The notes beneath the pieces are model-generated. The model did no database searches and had not been told where the DNA came from. It worked only from the letters and a program-made list of their open reading frames with translations. Both the position numbers and the translations under genes were made by a program. Shown here in pieces: positions 40,241-48,883 of a DNA stretch of 64,000 nucleotides. Within the stretch, counting starts at the first letter, position 1; every line of letters starts with the position of its first letter. Origin of the DNA: an uncultured Coriobacteriaceae bacterium (GTDB lineage Bacteria; Actinomycetota; Coriobacteriia; Coriobacteriales; Atopobiaceae); contig CADALE010000007.1 in assembly GCA_902788705.1 (NCBI GenBank), forward strand, positions 1 to 64,000, in the 5' to 3' direction.

Positions 40241-41905
40241 ATGGCCACCGTTCAGGAACGTATTGATACCATCACGAACTATGTCATGGCTCGCGGTGAG
40301 GGTAAGCGCGGCGCAACCGTGCACGACCTTCTGGCTATTGGCGGCATCAACAACTGCCGTGGTGCCGTCGTCATGGACGAGGCTCCCGCAGGCCTCATCG
40401 AGCGTGCGCTGCGCCGCAACGAGGGCGTGCTCACCGATACCGGTGCCCTCTCGGTCGAGACTGGCAAGTACACCGGTCGCTCGCCTGAGGACCGCTTCAT
40501 CGTGGACACCCCCGACGTGCACGACCAGATTCACTGGGGCAACGTCAACAAGCCGTTTAGCCCCGAGAACTACGACATCGTGAAGCAGGCCGTGGTTGAC
40601 TACCTGAGCACGCGCGACCTCTACGTGGTGCGTGCCATCGCCGGCGCCGACCGTCGCTGGTGCCGCAAGTTCCTCATCGTGTGCGAGCGCGCCAGCCAGG
40701 CGCTCTTTGCGCGCCAGCTTCTGGTGCGTCCGTCCAAGCGCCAGCGCGACAGCTACTTCCCGCAGGACTTCACCGTGCTCGCGGCGCCCGACTTCAAGCT
40801 TGACCCCCTCAAGCACGGCACCAACTCCGAGGCCGCCGTCCTCATCAACTTCGCCGACCGCTGCATCATCGTGGCAGGCACCGCCTACAGTGGCGAGATC
40901 AAGAAGGCCGTGTTCTCGGTCATGAACTACGTCATGCCCACCGAGGAGAACGTGCTTCCCATGCACTCCTCGGCCAACATGGACCCGGTCACCGGCGAGA
41001 CGGCCGTCTTCTTTGGCCTGTCCGGCACCGGCAAGACCACGCTCTCGGCCGACACGCAGCGCGTCCTCATCGGCGACGACGAGCATGGCTGGGCGCAGAA
41101 CTCCATCTTCAACTTTGAGGGCGGCTGCTACGCCAAGGCCATCAAGATCACCCCGGTTACCGAGCCGCAGATCTATGGGGCCATCCGCTTTGGTGCCATC
41201 TGCGAGAACGTCGTGGTTAACCACGTCAATCGTCGCCCCGACTACTTCGACGACCGCCTTACCGAGAACACCCGCGTGGCGTATCCGGTGGACTACATCG
41301 ACAACGCGGCCGTCATGGGCCAGGGCCGCTATCCCAACGTGGTCATCTTCCTGACGCTCGACGCCTTCGGCGTGCTGCCGCCCATCTCTCGCCTGGACAA
41401 GAACGCCGCCATGTACCACTTCCTGTCGGGCTTCACCAGCAAGGTGGCCGGCACCGAGCGCGGCATCACCGAGCCCCAGCCCACGTTCTCGACCCTCTTT
41501 GGCGAGCCCTTCATGCCGCTTGACCCTGTGCACTATGCCGACATGTTCGGCGAGCGCATGGAGCGCTCCGGCACGCGCGTGTACCTGATCAACACCGGCT
41601 GGTCGGGTGGCTCGTACGGCGTTGGCCAGCGCATGGATCTTGCCTCCACGCGCCAGATGGTGACGGCCGCGCTCAACGGCTCGGTGGAGGACGCCGACTT
41701 CGTGCACGACCCCATCTTCAACGTGGACGTCCCGCAGTACGTGGCCGGCGTCTCCAGCCGCGTGCTCAACCCTCGTGATACGTGGCTGGACAAGGACGCC
41801 TACGACGAGACGGCCCGTCGCGTGGCTAAGATGTTCGTGGACAACGCGGCTGCCAAGTATCCCAACATGGCACCCGAGGTGCGTGCAGCCGGCCCGATTG
41901 CCTAG
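40241..41905 (+). CDS. pckA: Phosphoenolpyruvate carboxykinase (ATP)
   Basis: 554 residues. The ATP-type P-loop GLSGTGKTTLS, the preceding GTAYSGEIKKAVF (metal and PEP site), SGGSYG and the C-terminal NPRDTW block are intact. It can run oxaloacetate to PEP or, in fermenting cells, fix CO2 onto PEP while making ATP. AAGGAGG precedes the ATG. A terminator follows at 41928. Confidence 0.97.
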   Translation: MATVQERIDTITNYVMARGEGKRGATVHDLLAIGGINNCRGAVVMDEAPAGLIERALRRNEGVLTDTGALSVETGKYTGRSPEDRFIVDTPDVHDQIHWGNVNKPFSPENYDIVKQAVVDYLSTRDLYVVRAIAGADRRWCRKFLIVCERASQALFARQLLVRPSKRQRDSYFPQDFTVLAAPDFKLDPLKHGTNSEAAVLINFADRCIIVAGTAYSGEIKKAVFSVMNYVMPTEENVLPMHSSANMDPVTGETAVFFGLSGTGKTTLSADTQRVLIGDDEHGWAQNSIFNFEGGCYAKAIKITPVTEPQIYGAIRFGAICENVVVNHVNRRPDYFDDRLTENTRVAYPVDYIDNAAVMGQGRYPNVVIFLTLDAFGVLPPISRLDKNAAMYHFLSGFTSKVAGTERGITEPQPTFSTLFGEPFMPLDPVHYADMFGERMERSGTRVYLINTGWSGGSYGVGQRMDLASTRQMVTAALNGSVEDADFVHDPIFNVDVPQYVAGVSSRVLNPRDTWLDKDAYDETARRVAKMFVDNAAAKYPNMAPEVRAAGPIA

Positions 41906-41927
41906 CGGCCCTGCACGTAAGATGAAA

Positions 41928-41964
41928 AGAGGCGCGGCTCCCATCAGGGGGCCGCGCCTCTCTT
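41928..41964 (+). terminator. pckA terminator
   Basis: AGAGGCGCGGC (41928-41938) pairs perfectly with GCCGCGCCTCT (41951-41961), followed by CTT. Confidence 0.8.
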
Positions 41965-41988
41965 GTGTCGTTGGATTGGGAGCGGGAC

Positions 41989-42081
41989 GGCGGGACAGTG
42001 GGGACGTAGCACTTTGTCCGCGCCAGTTCGGCTCGTTCTTTGCTTAGCGCGGACAAAGTGCTACGTCCCCACTGTCCCGCC
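41989..42081. repeat. Dispersed palindromic repeat, copy 2 (35-bp arms)
   Basis: 41989-42023 and 42047-42081 are perfectly complementary over 35 bases, with a 23-base loop. The arm holds GGGACAGTGGGGACG then TAGCACTTTGTCC, as in copy 1, but the loop sequence is unrelated. It lies between convergent pckA and slyD. Confidence 0.93.
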
Positions 42082-42120
42082 ATCCCCGCTGTCCCGCGTC
42101 CGCGAGCTGCGCTCTGCGAG

Positions 42121-42690
42121 CTACTGCTCGTCGCAGCAGCAGCCTTCACCCTCGCCGTGGCAGCACTCGCCGTCTTCGTGGTGATGTCCGTGGCCCTCGC
42201 CGTGGCAGCAGCCACCCTCGCCATGGCCATGGCCGCGACCGTGGCAGCAGTGGTGCTCCTCGGTCTCGCTGGCCTCCAGCAGCTCGATTTCGAAGTTGAG
42301 CGCCTTGCCTGCCATCTCGTGGTTCAGGTCGAAGGTGATGGTCTCGTCGTCCATGGCGTACACCACGGCCGGCATGGGCTGGCCCATGGGACCACCCAGC
42401 ACCACGCGCATGCCCACGCGGGCGTTCTCGGCACCGGGCATGTTGGCGATGGGCACGCTGATTACCATGTCGTCACGGCGCTCGCCATAGGCCTCGCTGG
42501 GCTCAAGCCGCACGTTGACGGTCTGGCCCACCTCCATGTCACGCACGGCGACATCAAAGCCGGGAATCATCTGCCCAGCCATGCACACAAAGCTGAGGGG
42601 CTCGCCGCGGTCGCGCGACGAGTCGAACTTGGTTCCGTCATCCAGCGTGCCCACATAGTGCACGCTTACGTGCTTGCCTTCGTTGCTCAT
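42121..42690 (-). CDS. slyD: FKBP-type peptidyl-prolyl isomerase (SlyD-like)
   Basis: 189 residues. The split FKBP domain (VSVHYVGTLDDGTKFDSS ... GQMIPGFDVAVRDM) with an insert-in-flap region and FDLNHEMAGKALNFEIELL matches SlyD. The C-terminal 45 residues are a His/Cys/Gly-rich tail (HCCHGRGHGHGEGG and further CCHGEGHGHHH), which binds nickel or other metals in E. coli SlyD. It folds proteins and may feed nickel enzymes. AAAGGAG precedes the ATG. Confidence 0.95.
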   Translation of the reverse strand: MSNEGKHVSVHYVGTLDDGTKFDSSRDRGEPLSFVCMAGQMIPGFDVAVRDMEVGQTVNVRLEPSEAYGERRDDMVISVPIANMPGAENARVGMRVVLGGPMGQPMPAVVYAMDDETITFDLNHEMAGKALNFEIELLEASETEEHHCCHGRGHGHGEGGCCHGEGHGHHHEDGECCHGEGEGCCCDEQ

Positions 42691-42873
42691 GATTCTCCTT
42701 TGTTCGACGATGCAGCGCTAACAGTCTACCCATACGGCGCGGAACGCGGGGGTTGGCCGGCCTCTCAACATAAGAAGTGCAGGTACGTGGCCAGGGGAGA
42801 TGCGTGACCGCAGCGTAGGTGCCCGGAGCGGAACCGTCGCCCGCGGGAAACCCACAGGGCTTGGCACACGAAA

Positions 42874-42897
42874 GGGCCCCGGACGTCTCCGGGGCCC
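42874..42897 (-). terminator. pta terminator
   Basis: A 10-bp perfect stem (GGGCCCCGGA arm, 42874-42883 with 42888-42897). On the minus strand it is followed by TTT. Confidence 0.85.
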
Positions 42898-42943
42898 CAA
42901 CAGGTGCGCAATGGGCCCAAGGCCCGGAATGTGCTGGGATTCG

Positions 42944-43918
42944 CTATGCCATCTGCGCCTGGACGGCGGTAATGGCCACGACGCCCACGATGTCGTCGGC
43001 CGAGCAGCCGCGCGACAGGTCGTTGACCGGCTTGGCGATGCCCTGCAGCACGGGGCCGTACGCCTCGGCCTTGGCGAAGCGCTGCACCAGCTTGTAGCCG
43101 ATGTTGCCGGCGGCGAGGTCGGGGAACACCAGGATGTTGGCGTTGCCCGGAACCTTGGATTCGGGGGCCTTCAGCAGGCCGACGCTCGCCTCGAGCGCGG
43201 CGTCAAGCTGCAGGTCGCCGTCGAGCGCAAGCTCGGGCGCCTTCTCCTTGGCCAGACGGGTGGCCTCCTGAACCTTGACGGCGGTGTCGCCACCGGCCGA
43301 GCCCATGGTGGAGTAGGAGAGCATGGCCACGACGGGCTCGTCGCTCATCAGCGAGCGCCAGGTGGCGGCGCTGGAAATGGCAATCTCGCTCAGCTGGTCG
43401 GCGTCAGGTGCGATGTTCAGGCCGCAGTCGGCAAACAGCAGCGTGCCGCCCTCGCCGTACTCGGTGGCCGGCGTGCACATGATGAAGAACGAGCTGACCA
43501 GCTTGGTGCCCGGGGCGGTCTTGAGGATCTGCAGCGCCGGGCGCAGGGTGTTGGCGGTGGAGTGGCAGGCACCGGACACGAGGCCGTCGGCGTCGCCCAG
43601 CTTCACCATCATGGTGCCGTAGTAGGTGTTGTCGGCAACCTGCTCATAGGCCTGCTCGGGCGTCATGCCCTTGGCCTTGCGCAGCTCGTACAGGGCGTCG
43701 GCGTAGGCCTGGCGCTTGTCGCTGGTGGCAGGGTCGATGACGGTGGCACCGGGCACGTCGATCTCGGCGGGGTTGCCCAGGATGACGATGGTGGCCAGGT
43801 CCTCGGCCACGATCTTGGCCGCAGCCTCGATGGTGCGCGGGTCCTCGCCCTCGGGCAGGACGATGGTCTTCTTGTCGGCCTTGGCAAGGGCCTTCATACG
43901 GTTAAGGAAGTCGCTCAT
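42944..43918 (-). CDS. pta: Phosphate acetyltransferase
   Basis: 324 residues, the short Pta form without N-terminal regulatory domains. IVLPEGEDPRTIEAA, the DGLVSGACHSTANTLRPALQI block and FPDLAAGNIGYKLVQR are family signatures. It converts acetyl-CoA to acetyl phosphate for AckA. The ribosome site GGAGAGG lies about nine bases upstream. It is divergent from glf. Confidence 0.96.
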   Translation of the reverse strand: MSDFLNRMKALAKADKKTIVLPEGEDPRTIEAAAKIVAEDLATIVILGNPAEIDVPGATVIDPATSDKRQAYADALYELRKAKGMTPEQAYEQVADNTYYGTMMVKLGDADGLVSGACHSTANTLRPALQILKTAPGTKLVSSFFIMCTPATEYGEGGTLLFADCGLNIAPDADQLSEIAISSAATWRSLMSDEPVVAMLSYSTMGSAGGDTAVKVQEATRLAKEKAPELALDGDLQLDAALEASVGLLKAPESKVPGNANILVFPDLAAGNIGYKLVQRFAKAEAYGPVLQGIAKPVNDLSRGCSADDIVGVVAITAVQAQMA

Positions 43919-44045
43919 GTGCCTAAACCTCTCCTTCTGGTTGGCCTACGTTAGGGGCGCCGCTGGTATGGGCGCCGTATTGCCGCCCTTAATTATGCAC
44001 GTGCGTTGGGCATTTGCTACCGAACAATCGCCAACTGCGCGAGCA

Positions 44046-44054
44046 TGATAGAAT
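44046..44054 (+). promoter_or_regulatory. Extended -10 promoter of glf
   Basis: TGATAGAAT is a TGn-extended -10 element; no -35 is clear. The same nonamer occurs on the minus strand before ppk1. Confidence 0.45.
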
Positions 44055-44162
44055 TTCTGTTGAAGCCGAGGGTGCTGGCCAGTTGCCAACCGCTCGGCAC
44101 GTTCATGCATAGGCGACGAACGGGGCTGCAAAGAGTCACTCATTGCCCCGAGGAGGAACGCA

Positions 44163-45365
44163 ATGGGTATCTTGCACGGCCTTCCGGCCACCTTCAATCC
44201 CGATTCTTACGACGCTATCATCGTGGGCGCCGGATATGCTGGTGCCGTCTGCGCACGGCGCCTGGCAGAGGCCTGCGGCAGCAAGGTGGCCATCCTCGAG
44301 CGCCGGCCGCACATCGCGGGCAACGCCTACGACCGCATCGACGACGCCGGCGTGCTCATCCACGAGTATGGCCCGCACATCTACCACACCACCAACGACC
44401 GCGTGCACGAGTTCCTCTCGCGCTTCACCGAGTGGACCGACTACCAGCACAAGGTGCTGGCCAACATTCACGGCACGCTCATGCCCGTCCCGTTCAACCA
44501 CACCTCGCTCAAGCTCGCCTTTGGCGACGAGAAGGGCGAGTACCTGTACCAGAAGCTGGTGGCCACCTTCGGCGAGAACAAGAAGGTGCCCATCATGGAG
44601 CTTCGCGAGCAGAACGACCCCGACCTCACCGAGGTGGCGGACTACGTCTACGAGAACGTCTTCCTGTACTACACCATGAAGCAGTGGGGTAAGACGCCCG
44701 ACCAGATTGACCCGTCCATCACCGGCCGCGTGCCCGTGTTCGTGGGCGACGACGACCGCTACTTCCCCGCGGCCCCGCACCAGGGCATGCCCGCCGAGGG
44801 CTACACCAAGCTGTTCGAGCGCCTGCTGGACCACGACCTGATCAGCGTGTTCCTGGACGTTGACGCGCGCGATCTCGTGTCGGTTGAGGGCGACGCCGTG
44901 CTGGTGTGCGGCAGGCCCTACGGCGGCGACGTCATCTACACCGGCCCGCTGGACGAGCTGTTTGGCTCCGACCTGGGCGCCCTGCCGTACCGCACGCTTG
45001 ACATGGTGTTCGAGACGCTCGACCAGGATCAGTTCCAGCCCGTGGGCACGGTCAACTACACCACCTCCGAGGACTTCACGCGCATCACCGAGTTCAAGAA
45101 CATGACGGGTCAGGTGCTTCCCGGCAAGACCACCATCATGCGCGAGTACTCCAAGGCCTTCGAGCCCGGCAGTGGCCAGACGCCGTACTACGCCATCCTC
45201 GAGGACGAGAGCCAGGCCCTGTACAAGGCCTATCGCGACCGCGTGGCGGCCGTCCTCAACTTCTGGGTGGTTGGTCGCCTGGCCGAGTACCGCTACTACG
45301 ACATGGACGGCGTCGTGGCGTCGGCGCTCGAGCTGTCCGACGAGATCATCGCCAACAACCGCTAG
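44163..45365 (+). CDS. glf: UDP-galactopyranose mutase
   Basis: 400 residues. The FAD-binding GAGYAGAVCARRLAE at 22-36 is followed by IAGNAYDRID and GPHIYHTTN (UDP-Gal binding histidines), and the C-terminal VGRLAEYRYYDMD. It makes UDP-galactofuranose for cell-surface glycans. GAGGAGGAACG precedes the ATG. A glycosyltransferase follows, probably in the same pathway. Confidence 0.97.
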   Translation: MGILHGLPATFNPDSYDAIIVGAGYAGAVCARRLAEACGSKVAILERRPHIAGNAYDRIDDAGVLIHEYGPHIYHTTNDRVHEFLSRFTEWTDYQHKVLANIHGTLMPVPFNHTSLKLAFGDEKGEYLYQKLVATFGENKKVPIMELREQNDPDLTEVADYVYENVFLYYTMKQWGKTPDQIDPSITGRVPVFVGDDDRYFPAAPHQGMPAEGYTKLFERLLDHDLISVFLDVDARDLVSVEGDAVLVCGRPYGGDVIYTGPLDELFGSDLGALPYRTLDMVFETLDQDQFQPVGTVNYTTSEDFTRITEFKNMTGQVLPGKTTIMREYSKAFEPGSGQTPYYAILEDESQALYKAYRDRVAAVLNFWVVGRLAEYRYYDMDGVVASALELSDEIIANNR

Positions 45366-45394
45366 CAGGCCACAGACAAGCTGAACCTTGGGAC

Positions 45395-45423
45395 CCGCGA
45401 CGTCGCCTGGCGATGTCGCGGGC
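45395..45423 (+). terminator. Hairpin between glf and the glycosyltransferase
   Basis: CCCGCGAC (45395-45402) pairs with GTCGCGGG (45416-45423) with nested TCGC/GCGA. A weak T-run follows, so it may only partly stop transcription. Confidence 0.55.
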
Positions 45424-45537
45424 CTTGTGGAAAGGCACATGAACGGCTTATCGGCGGTTCACGAGCGGTTAACCAGAGAGGCCTACGATGCCCAGGCAAC
45501 GCGACGAGGGCATCACGTGCGACAAGAAAGGCAGCAC

Positions 45538-46572
45538 ATGAGCAAGACCATCAGCTTTGGCATTCCGTGCTACAACTCGGCCGAGTACATGGACCACTGC
45601 ATCTCGTCCATCCTTGAAGGCAGCAACTACGCCGAGGACGTGCAGGTCATCATCGTGGATGACGGCTCCACGAAGGACAACACCTACGAGAAGGCCCTGG
45701 AGTGGCAGGATCGCTATCCCACGCTGGTGAAGGCCGTGCACCAGGAGAACGGCGGGCATGGCATGGCCGTGCTTGCCGGCCTGCAGAATGCGGACGGCGT
45801 GTACTACAAGGTGGTGGACTCCGACGACTGGCTGGACGGCGAGTCGCTGCGCAAGCTGCTGGACACGCTGCGCGGCTTCGTGGCGTCGGGCGTGCGCGTT
45901 GACCTTGTGATCAGCAACTACGTGTACGAGCACGTGGAGGACAACAAGCAGACCGCCATCGACTACGCGCATGCGCTGCCCAAGGACAAGGTGTTTGGGT
46001 GGGGCGAGATTGGCCACTTCTTCATGTGGCAGAACCTGCTGATGCACTCGCTGTGCTACCGAACCGACGTGCTGCGCGAGGGTGGCGTGCCCATGCCGGC
46101 GCACACGTTCTACGTGGACAACATCTACGCATACGTGCCGCTGCCGCGCTGCAAGACGCTGTACTACCTTGACGTCGACCTGTACCGCTACTTCATTGGT
46201 CGCGGCGACCAGTCGGTGAACGAGAAGGTGATGGTGAGCCGCATCGACCAGCAGATACGCATCACGCGCATCATGATGGAGGCGTACCACCTGTACGAGG
46301 ACGTGGCCGAGGCCAAGCTGCGGAACTACATGCTGCAGTACTTCACGATGATGATGGCGGTGTCGTCCATCTTCTCGAAGCTGTCCGACAAGCCCGAGGC
46401 CGACGCCAACCTCGCGGCGCTTTGGTCCGACCTGAAGGCGTATGACGCCAAGATGTACCGGCACGCACGCCACGGCCTTGTGGGGACGGCCGTGACCCTG
46501 CCTACCGAGGTGGGGAAGCGTGCCTCGATTGGCATCTACCGCATTGCGCAGAAGCTCGTGAAGTTTAACTAG
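45538..46572 (+). CDS. Glycosyltransferase family 2
   Basis: 344 residues. The GT-A start SFGIPCYNSAEYMDHCISSIL, the UDP-sugar VIIVDDGSTKDNT and the metal-binding VVDSDDWLDG are typical of GT2 enzymes. C-terminal residues lack obvious membrane helices. It follows glf by 172 bases and probably adds galactofuranose or another sugar to a surface polymer. The start at 45538 has AAGAAAGG upstream; the frame is open to 45388. Confidence 0.93.
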   Translation: MSKTISFGIPCYNSAEYMDHCISSILEGSNYAEDVQVIIVDDGSTKDNTYEKALEWQDRYPTLVKAVHQENGGHGMAVLAGLQNADGVYYKVVDSDDWLDGESLRKLLDTLRGFVASGVRVDLVISNYVYEHVEDNKQTAIDYAHALPKDKVFGWGEIGHFFMWQNLLMHSLCYRTDVLREGGVPMPAHTFYVDNIYAYVPLPRCKTLYYLDVDLYRYFIGRGDQSVNEKVMVSRIDQQIRITRIMMEAYHLYEDVAEAKLRNYMLQYFTMMMAVSSIFSKLSDKPEADANLAALWSDLKAYDAKMYRHARHGLVGTAVTLPTEVGKRASIGIYRIAQKLVKFN

Positions 46573-46592
46573 AGGCTTGATGCGGGGGGGTC

Positions 46593-46657
46593 GGGTGGCC
46601 TCCCTTGCGCGCGGGCTCCAAGGACGAAAGTCGCCCGCGCCGCAAGGGAGGCCACCC
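46593..46657. repeat. Long near-perfect hairpin
   Basis: GGGTGGCCTCCC... at 46593-46616 pairs with ...GGGAGGCCACCC at 46633-46657, with one bulged base and a 16-base loop. No T-run follows on either strand. It lies in the 322-base gene-free gap 46573-46894. Confidence 0.8.
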
Positions 46658-46789
46658 GCCGCGTCTCGCCACATAGTCCGTGCGTGGAGGGGCAAGTGTC
46701 GCGAGTGTCGGAGCGTGCAGCACCTCCGACGGAATTAGGTGCTCGTGTGACGGTAACGATGCATGTGCGGAACAGTTGCTTTTTAGTTG

Positions 46790-46818
46790 TTGCAACGCAC
46801 GGCCTAAACGTGTACAAA
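46790..46818 (+). promoter_or_regulatory. Ferredoxin promoter
   Basis: TTGCAA (-35, 46790-46795) and TACAAA (-10, 46813-46818) are spaced by exactly 17 bases, 76 bases before the ferredoxin start. Confidence 0.55.
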
Positions 46819-46894
46819 AGTAGGTAGTGTCCGGGAGTTGGAGGCCTGGACCTGAGCATCGTAGCGCCCTAGGCGCACAAGGAGAGGAGCCAAC

Positions 46895-47080
46895 ATGAAG
46901 GTCACTATTAGCGAGGAGTGCATCGGCTGCGGTCTGTGCGAGGGCACGGCTGCCGACGTTTTCGCGCTCGGCGACGAGGGCGTCGCTGAGGTCATCGTCG
47001 ACGAGATTCCCGAGGAGCTTGAGGACGACGTCCAGCAGGCTGCTGACGACTGCCCGGTGGGGGCCATCGAGGTCGAGTAG
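46895..47080 (+). CDS. Single-cluster 4Fe-4S ferredoxin
   Basis: 61 residues. Cys9, Cys12, Cys15 and Cys53 fit the one-cluster ferredoxin pattern CxxCxxC...CP, with an acidic surface (EELEDDVQQAADDCP). It carries low-potential electrons to or from oxidoreductases such as pyruvate:ferredoxin oxidoreductase. GGAGAGGAG precedes the ATG. It is probably monocistronic, followed by a terminator. Confidence 0.95.
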   Translation: MKVTISEECIGCGLCEGTAADVFALGDEGVAEVIVDEIPEELEDDVQQAADDCPVGAIEVE

Positions 47081-47120
47081 CCTCACGGCTCGCATCGTCT
47101 TCTGACGAGGCGTACAATGG

Positions 47121-47150
47121 CGGGGGCCGCACAAGCGGTCCCCGCTTTTG
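47121..47150 (+). terminator. Ferredoxin terminator
   Basis: GCGGGGGCCGC (47121-47131) pairs with GCGGTCCCCGC (47136-47146) with one G-T pair, loop ACAA, then TTTT. Confidence 0.9.
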
Positions 47151-47205
47151 TGTGGCGCGAGGTGGCGCTGCGGTGGGCATGAGGTGCGATAGGGGAGGTT
47201 TGCGC

Positions 47206-47829
47206 ATGATTCTTGCTTCGGCTTCGCCGCGACGGCTCGAGCTGCTGCGTGCATGCGGCATCAGCGTGTCGGTGCGTCCGGCAGACGTGGACGAGACGCG
47301 CCAGGAGGGCGAGTCGCCTACCCATCTGGTGCGCCGACTTGCGCGTAGCAAGGCCCATGCTGCTCGCGAGGCGCTCGAGGAAGGGCTGTATGAGCCGCTC
47401 GTGGCCGCAGATACCATCGTGTGGGACGATCAGGGCGACGTGCTGGGAAAGCCCCACGACAGCGAGGATGCAGCGCGCATGCTGCATGCGCTCTCGGGCA
47501 AGACACACCACGTGTCCACCGGCGTGTGCGTGCTGGTGCCGCGCACAAGCTCGTGCCTGGAGGCCTGCTTCGTGGAGACGACCGACGTCACCTTCTGCCA
47601 GCTTTCCGAGCACGAGGTGGCTGCCTACGTGGCGTCGGGCGAGCCCATGGACAAGGCCGGCGCGTACGGCATCCAGGGCATGGGGCGCCTGTTGGTGAGC
47701 GAAATCCGGGGAGACTATCCCAACGTGGTGGGTCTGCCTGTCAATCGCACCCTGCGCACGATAGACGAGTTGAGCGGAATGGCCGAGGACGGCCTGGTGG
47801 TCACGACATTGGGAGGCAGTCATGCGTGA
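47206..47829 (+). CDS. maf: Maf family nucleotide pyrophosphatase
   Basis: 207 residues. LASASPRRLELL at the start, AADTIVWDDQGDVLGKP and YGIQGMGRLLVSEIRGDYPNVVGLP are the three Maf signatures. Maf proteins hydrolyse modified nucleoside triphosphates and can delay septation. AGGGGAGG precedes the ATG at 47206. The end overlaps the P1 peptidase start by eight bases. Confidence 0.95.
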   Translation: MILASASPRRLELLRACGISVSVRPADVDETRQEGESPTHLVRRLARSKAHAAREALEEGLYEPLVAADTIVWDDQGDVLGKPHDSEDAARMLHALSGKTHHVSTGVCVLVPRTSSCLEACFVETTDVTFCQLSEHEVAAYVASGEPMDKAGAYGIQGMGRLLVSEIRGDYPNVVGLPVNRTLRTIDELSGMAEDGLVVTTLGGSHA

Positions 47830-48793
47830 GTATCGCAGCGTTACCGACATCGAGGGCATCTACGTGGGGCATGCCACCAACGAGGAGGCAGGGACGGGCT
47901 GCACCGTCATCGTGTGCCCCGCTGGGGCCACGGGGGCCGTGGACGTGCGCGGCGGCGCCCCTGCCACGCGCGAGACCGACCTGCTGCGCCCCGAGGAGAC
48001 CGTGCAGGCGCTGCATGCGGTTGTGCTCTCCGGTGGAAGCGCCTTCGGGCTTGCTGCGTCGGTGGGCGTGGCCGACGAGCTTGAGCGCCGCGACGTGGGC
48101 CTGGACGTGGGCGTGGCCAAGGTGCCCATCGTGAGCGGTGCCTGCCTCTTCGACCTCATGTGCGGCCGTGCGGACGTGCGGCCCACCACCGCCGATGGCG
48201 CGGCTGCCGTGGCGGACGCCTTCGCGTCGGCCGACAAGCCGGTTGTGCGCGGCAATGTGGGCGCTGGCACAGGGTGCACCGTGGGCAAGCTGGCTGGCCC
48301 CACCCGCTGCATGAAGACGGGCCTGGGCGAGGGCATCGCCACCTGCGGTGAGCTGGTATGCGGCGCCCTGACGGCCGTGAACGCCGTGGGAGACGTGGTG
48401 GACCCCGCCAACGGCACCCTGGTGGCGGGCCTGCTTGACGAGGCGGGGGAGCACCTGACAAGCAGCGTGGACGCCCTGCTGTCGCTTGCGGCCACCATGC
48501 CGCTGGAGCGCACCAACACCACCATCTCCTGCGTGGTCACCAACGCGCGGCTTACCAAGGCAGAGGCCACCAAGGTGGCCCAGATGGCGGCTGACGCCTA
48601 CGCGCACGCCATCCGTCCCACGCACACCACCAACGATGGCGACACCATCTTCGTGATGGCAACGGGCGAGGTGCCGATGCCGGTGGACGTGGTGGGCGTG
48701 CTGGCCACCAGGGCCCTTGAGCAGGCAATCGTTGACTCCGCGCGCTCGGCCACAGGCGCCTACGGCCTCAAGGCGGCCTGCGACCTCGCGTAG
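47822..48793 (+). CDS. P1 family peptidase (DmpA/aminopeptidase-esterase type)
   Basis: 323 residues of the DmpA-like N-terminal nucleophile family. VGHATNEEAGTGCTVIVC, LSGGSAFGLAAS and the central GNVGAGTGCTVGK block match. In DmpA self-cleavage exposes a serine nucleophile in an NTTxGxV-like context; here NTTISCVVTNA occupies that region, so the Gly before the serine differs. Starts eight bases inside maf (translational coupling). Confidence 0.9.
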   Translation: MREYRSVTDIEGIYVGHATNEEAGTGCTVIVCPAGATGAVDVRGGAPATRETDLLRPEETVQALHAVVLSGGSAFGLAASVGVADELERRDVGLDVGVAKVPIVSGACLFDLMCGRADVRPTTADGAAAVADAFASADKPVVRGNVGAGTGCTVGKLAGPTRCMKTGLGEGIATCGELVCGALTAVNAVGDVVDPANGTLVAGLLDEAGEHLTSSVDALLSLAATMPLERTNTTISCVVTNARLTKAEATKVAQMAADAYAHAIRPTHTTNDGDTIFVMATGEVPMPVDVVGVLATRALEQAIVDSARSATGAYGLKAACDLA

Positions 48794-48828
48794 GTTGCGC
48801 TTACGCTCAAAGCATCTCCGCCATATGA

Positions 48829-48866
48829 AAGGAGGGCGCCCGCATCGCCGCGAGCGCCCTCCTTGT
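48829..48866. terminator. Bidirectional terminator
   Basis: AAGGAGGGCGC (48829-48839) pairs perfectly with GCGCCCTCCTT (48854-48864). AAA precedes the stem and TTGT follows, so it can serve both convergent genes. Confidence 0.85.
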
Positions 48867-48883
48867 CTGTCAGCGCGTCAGCC

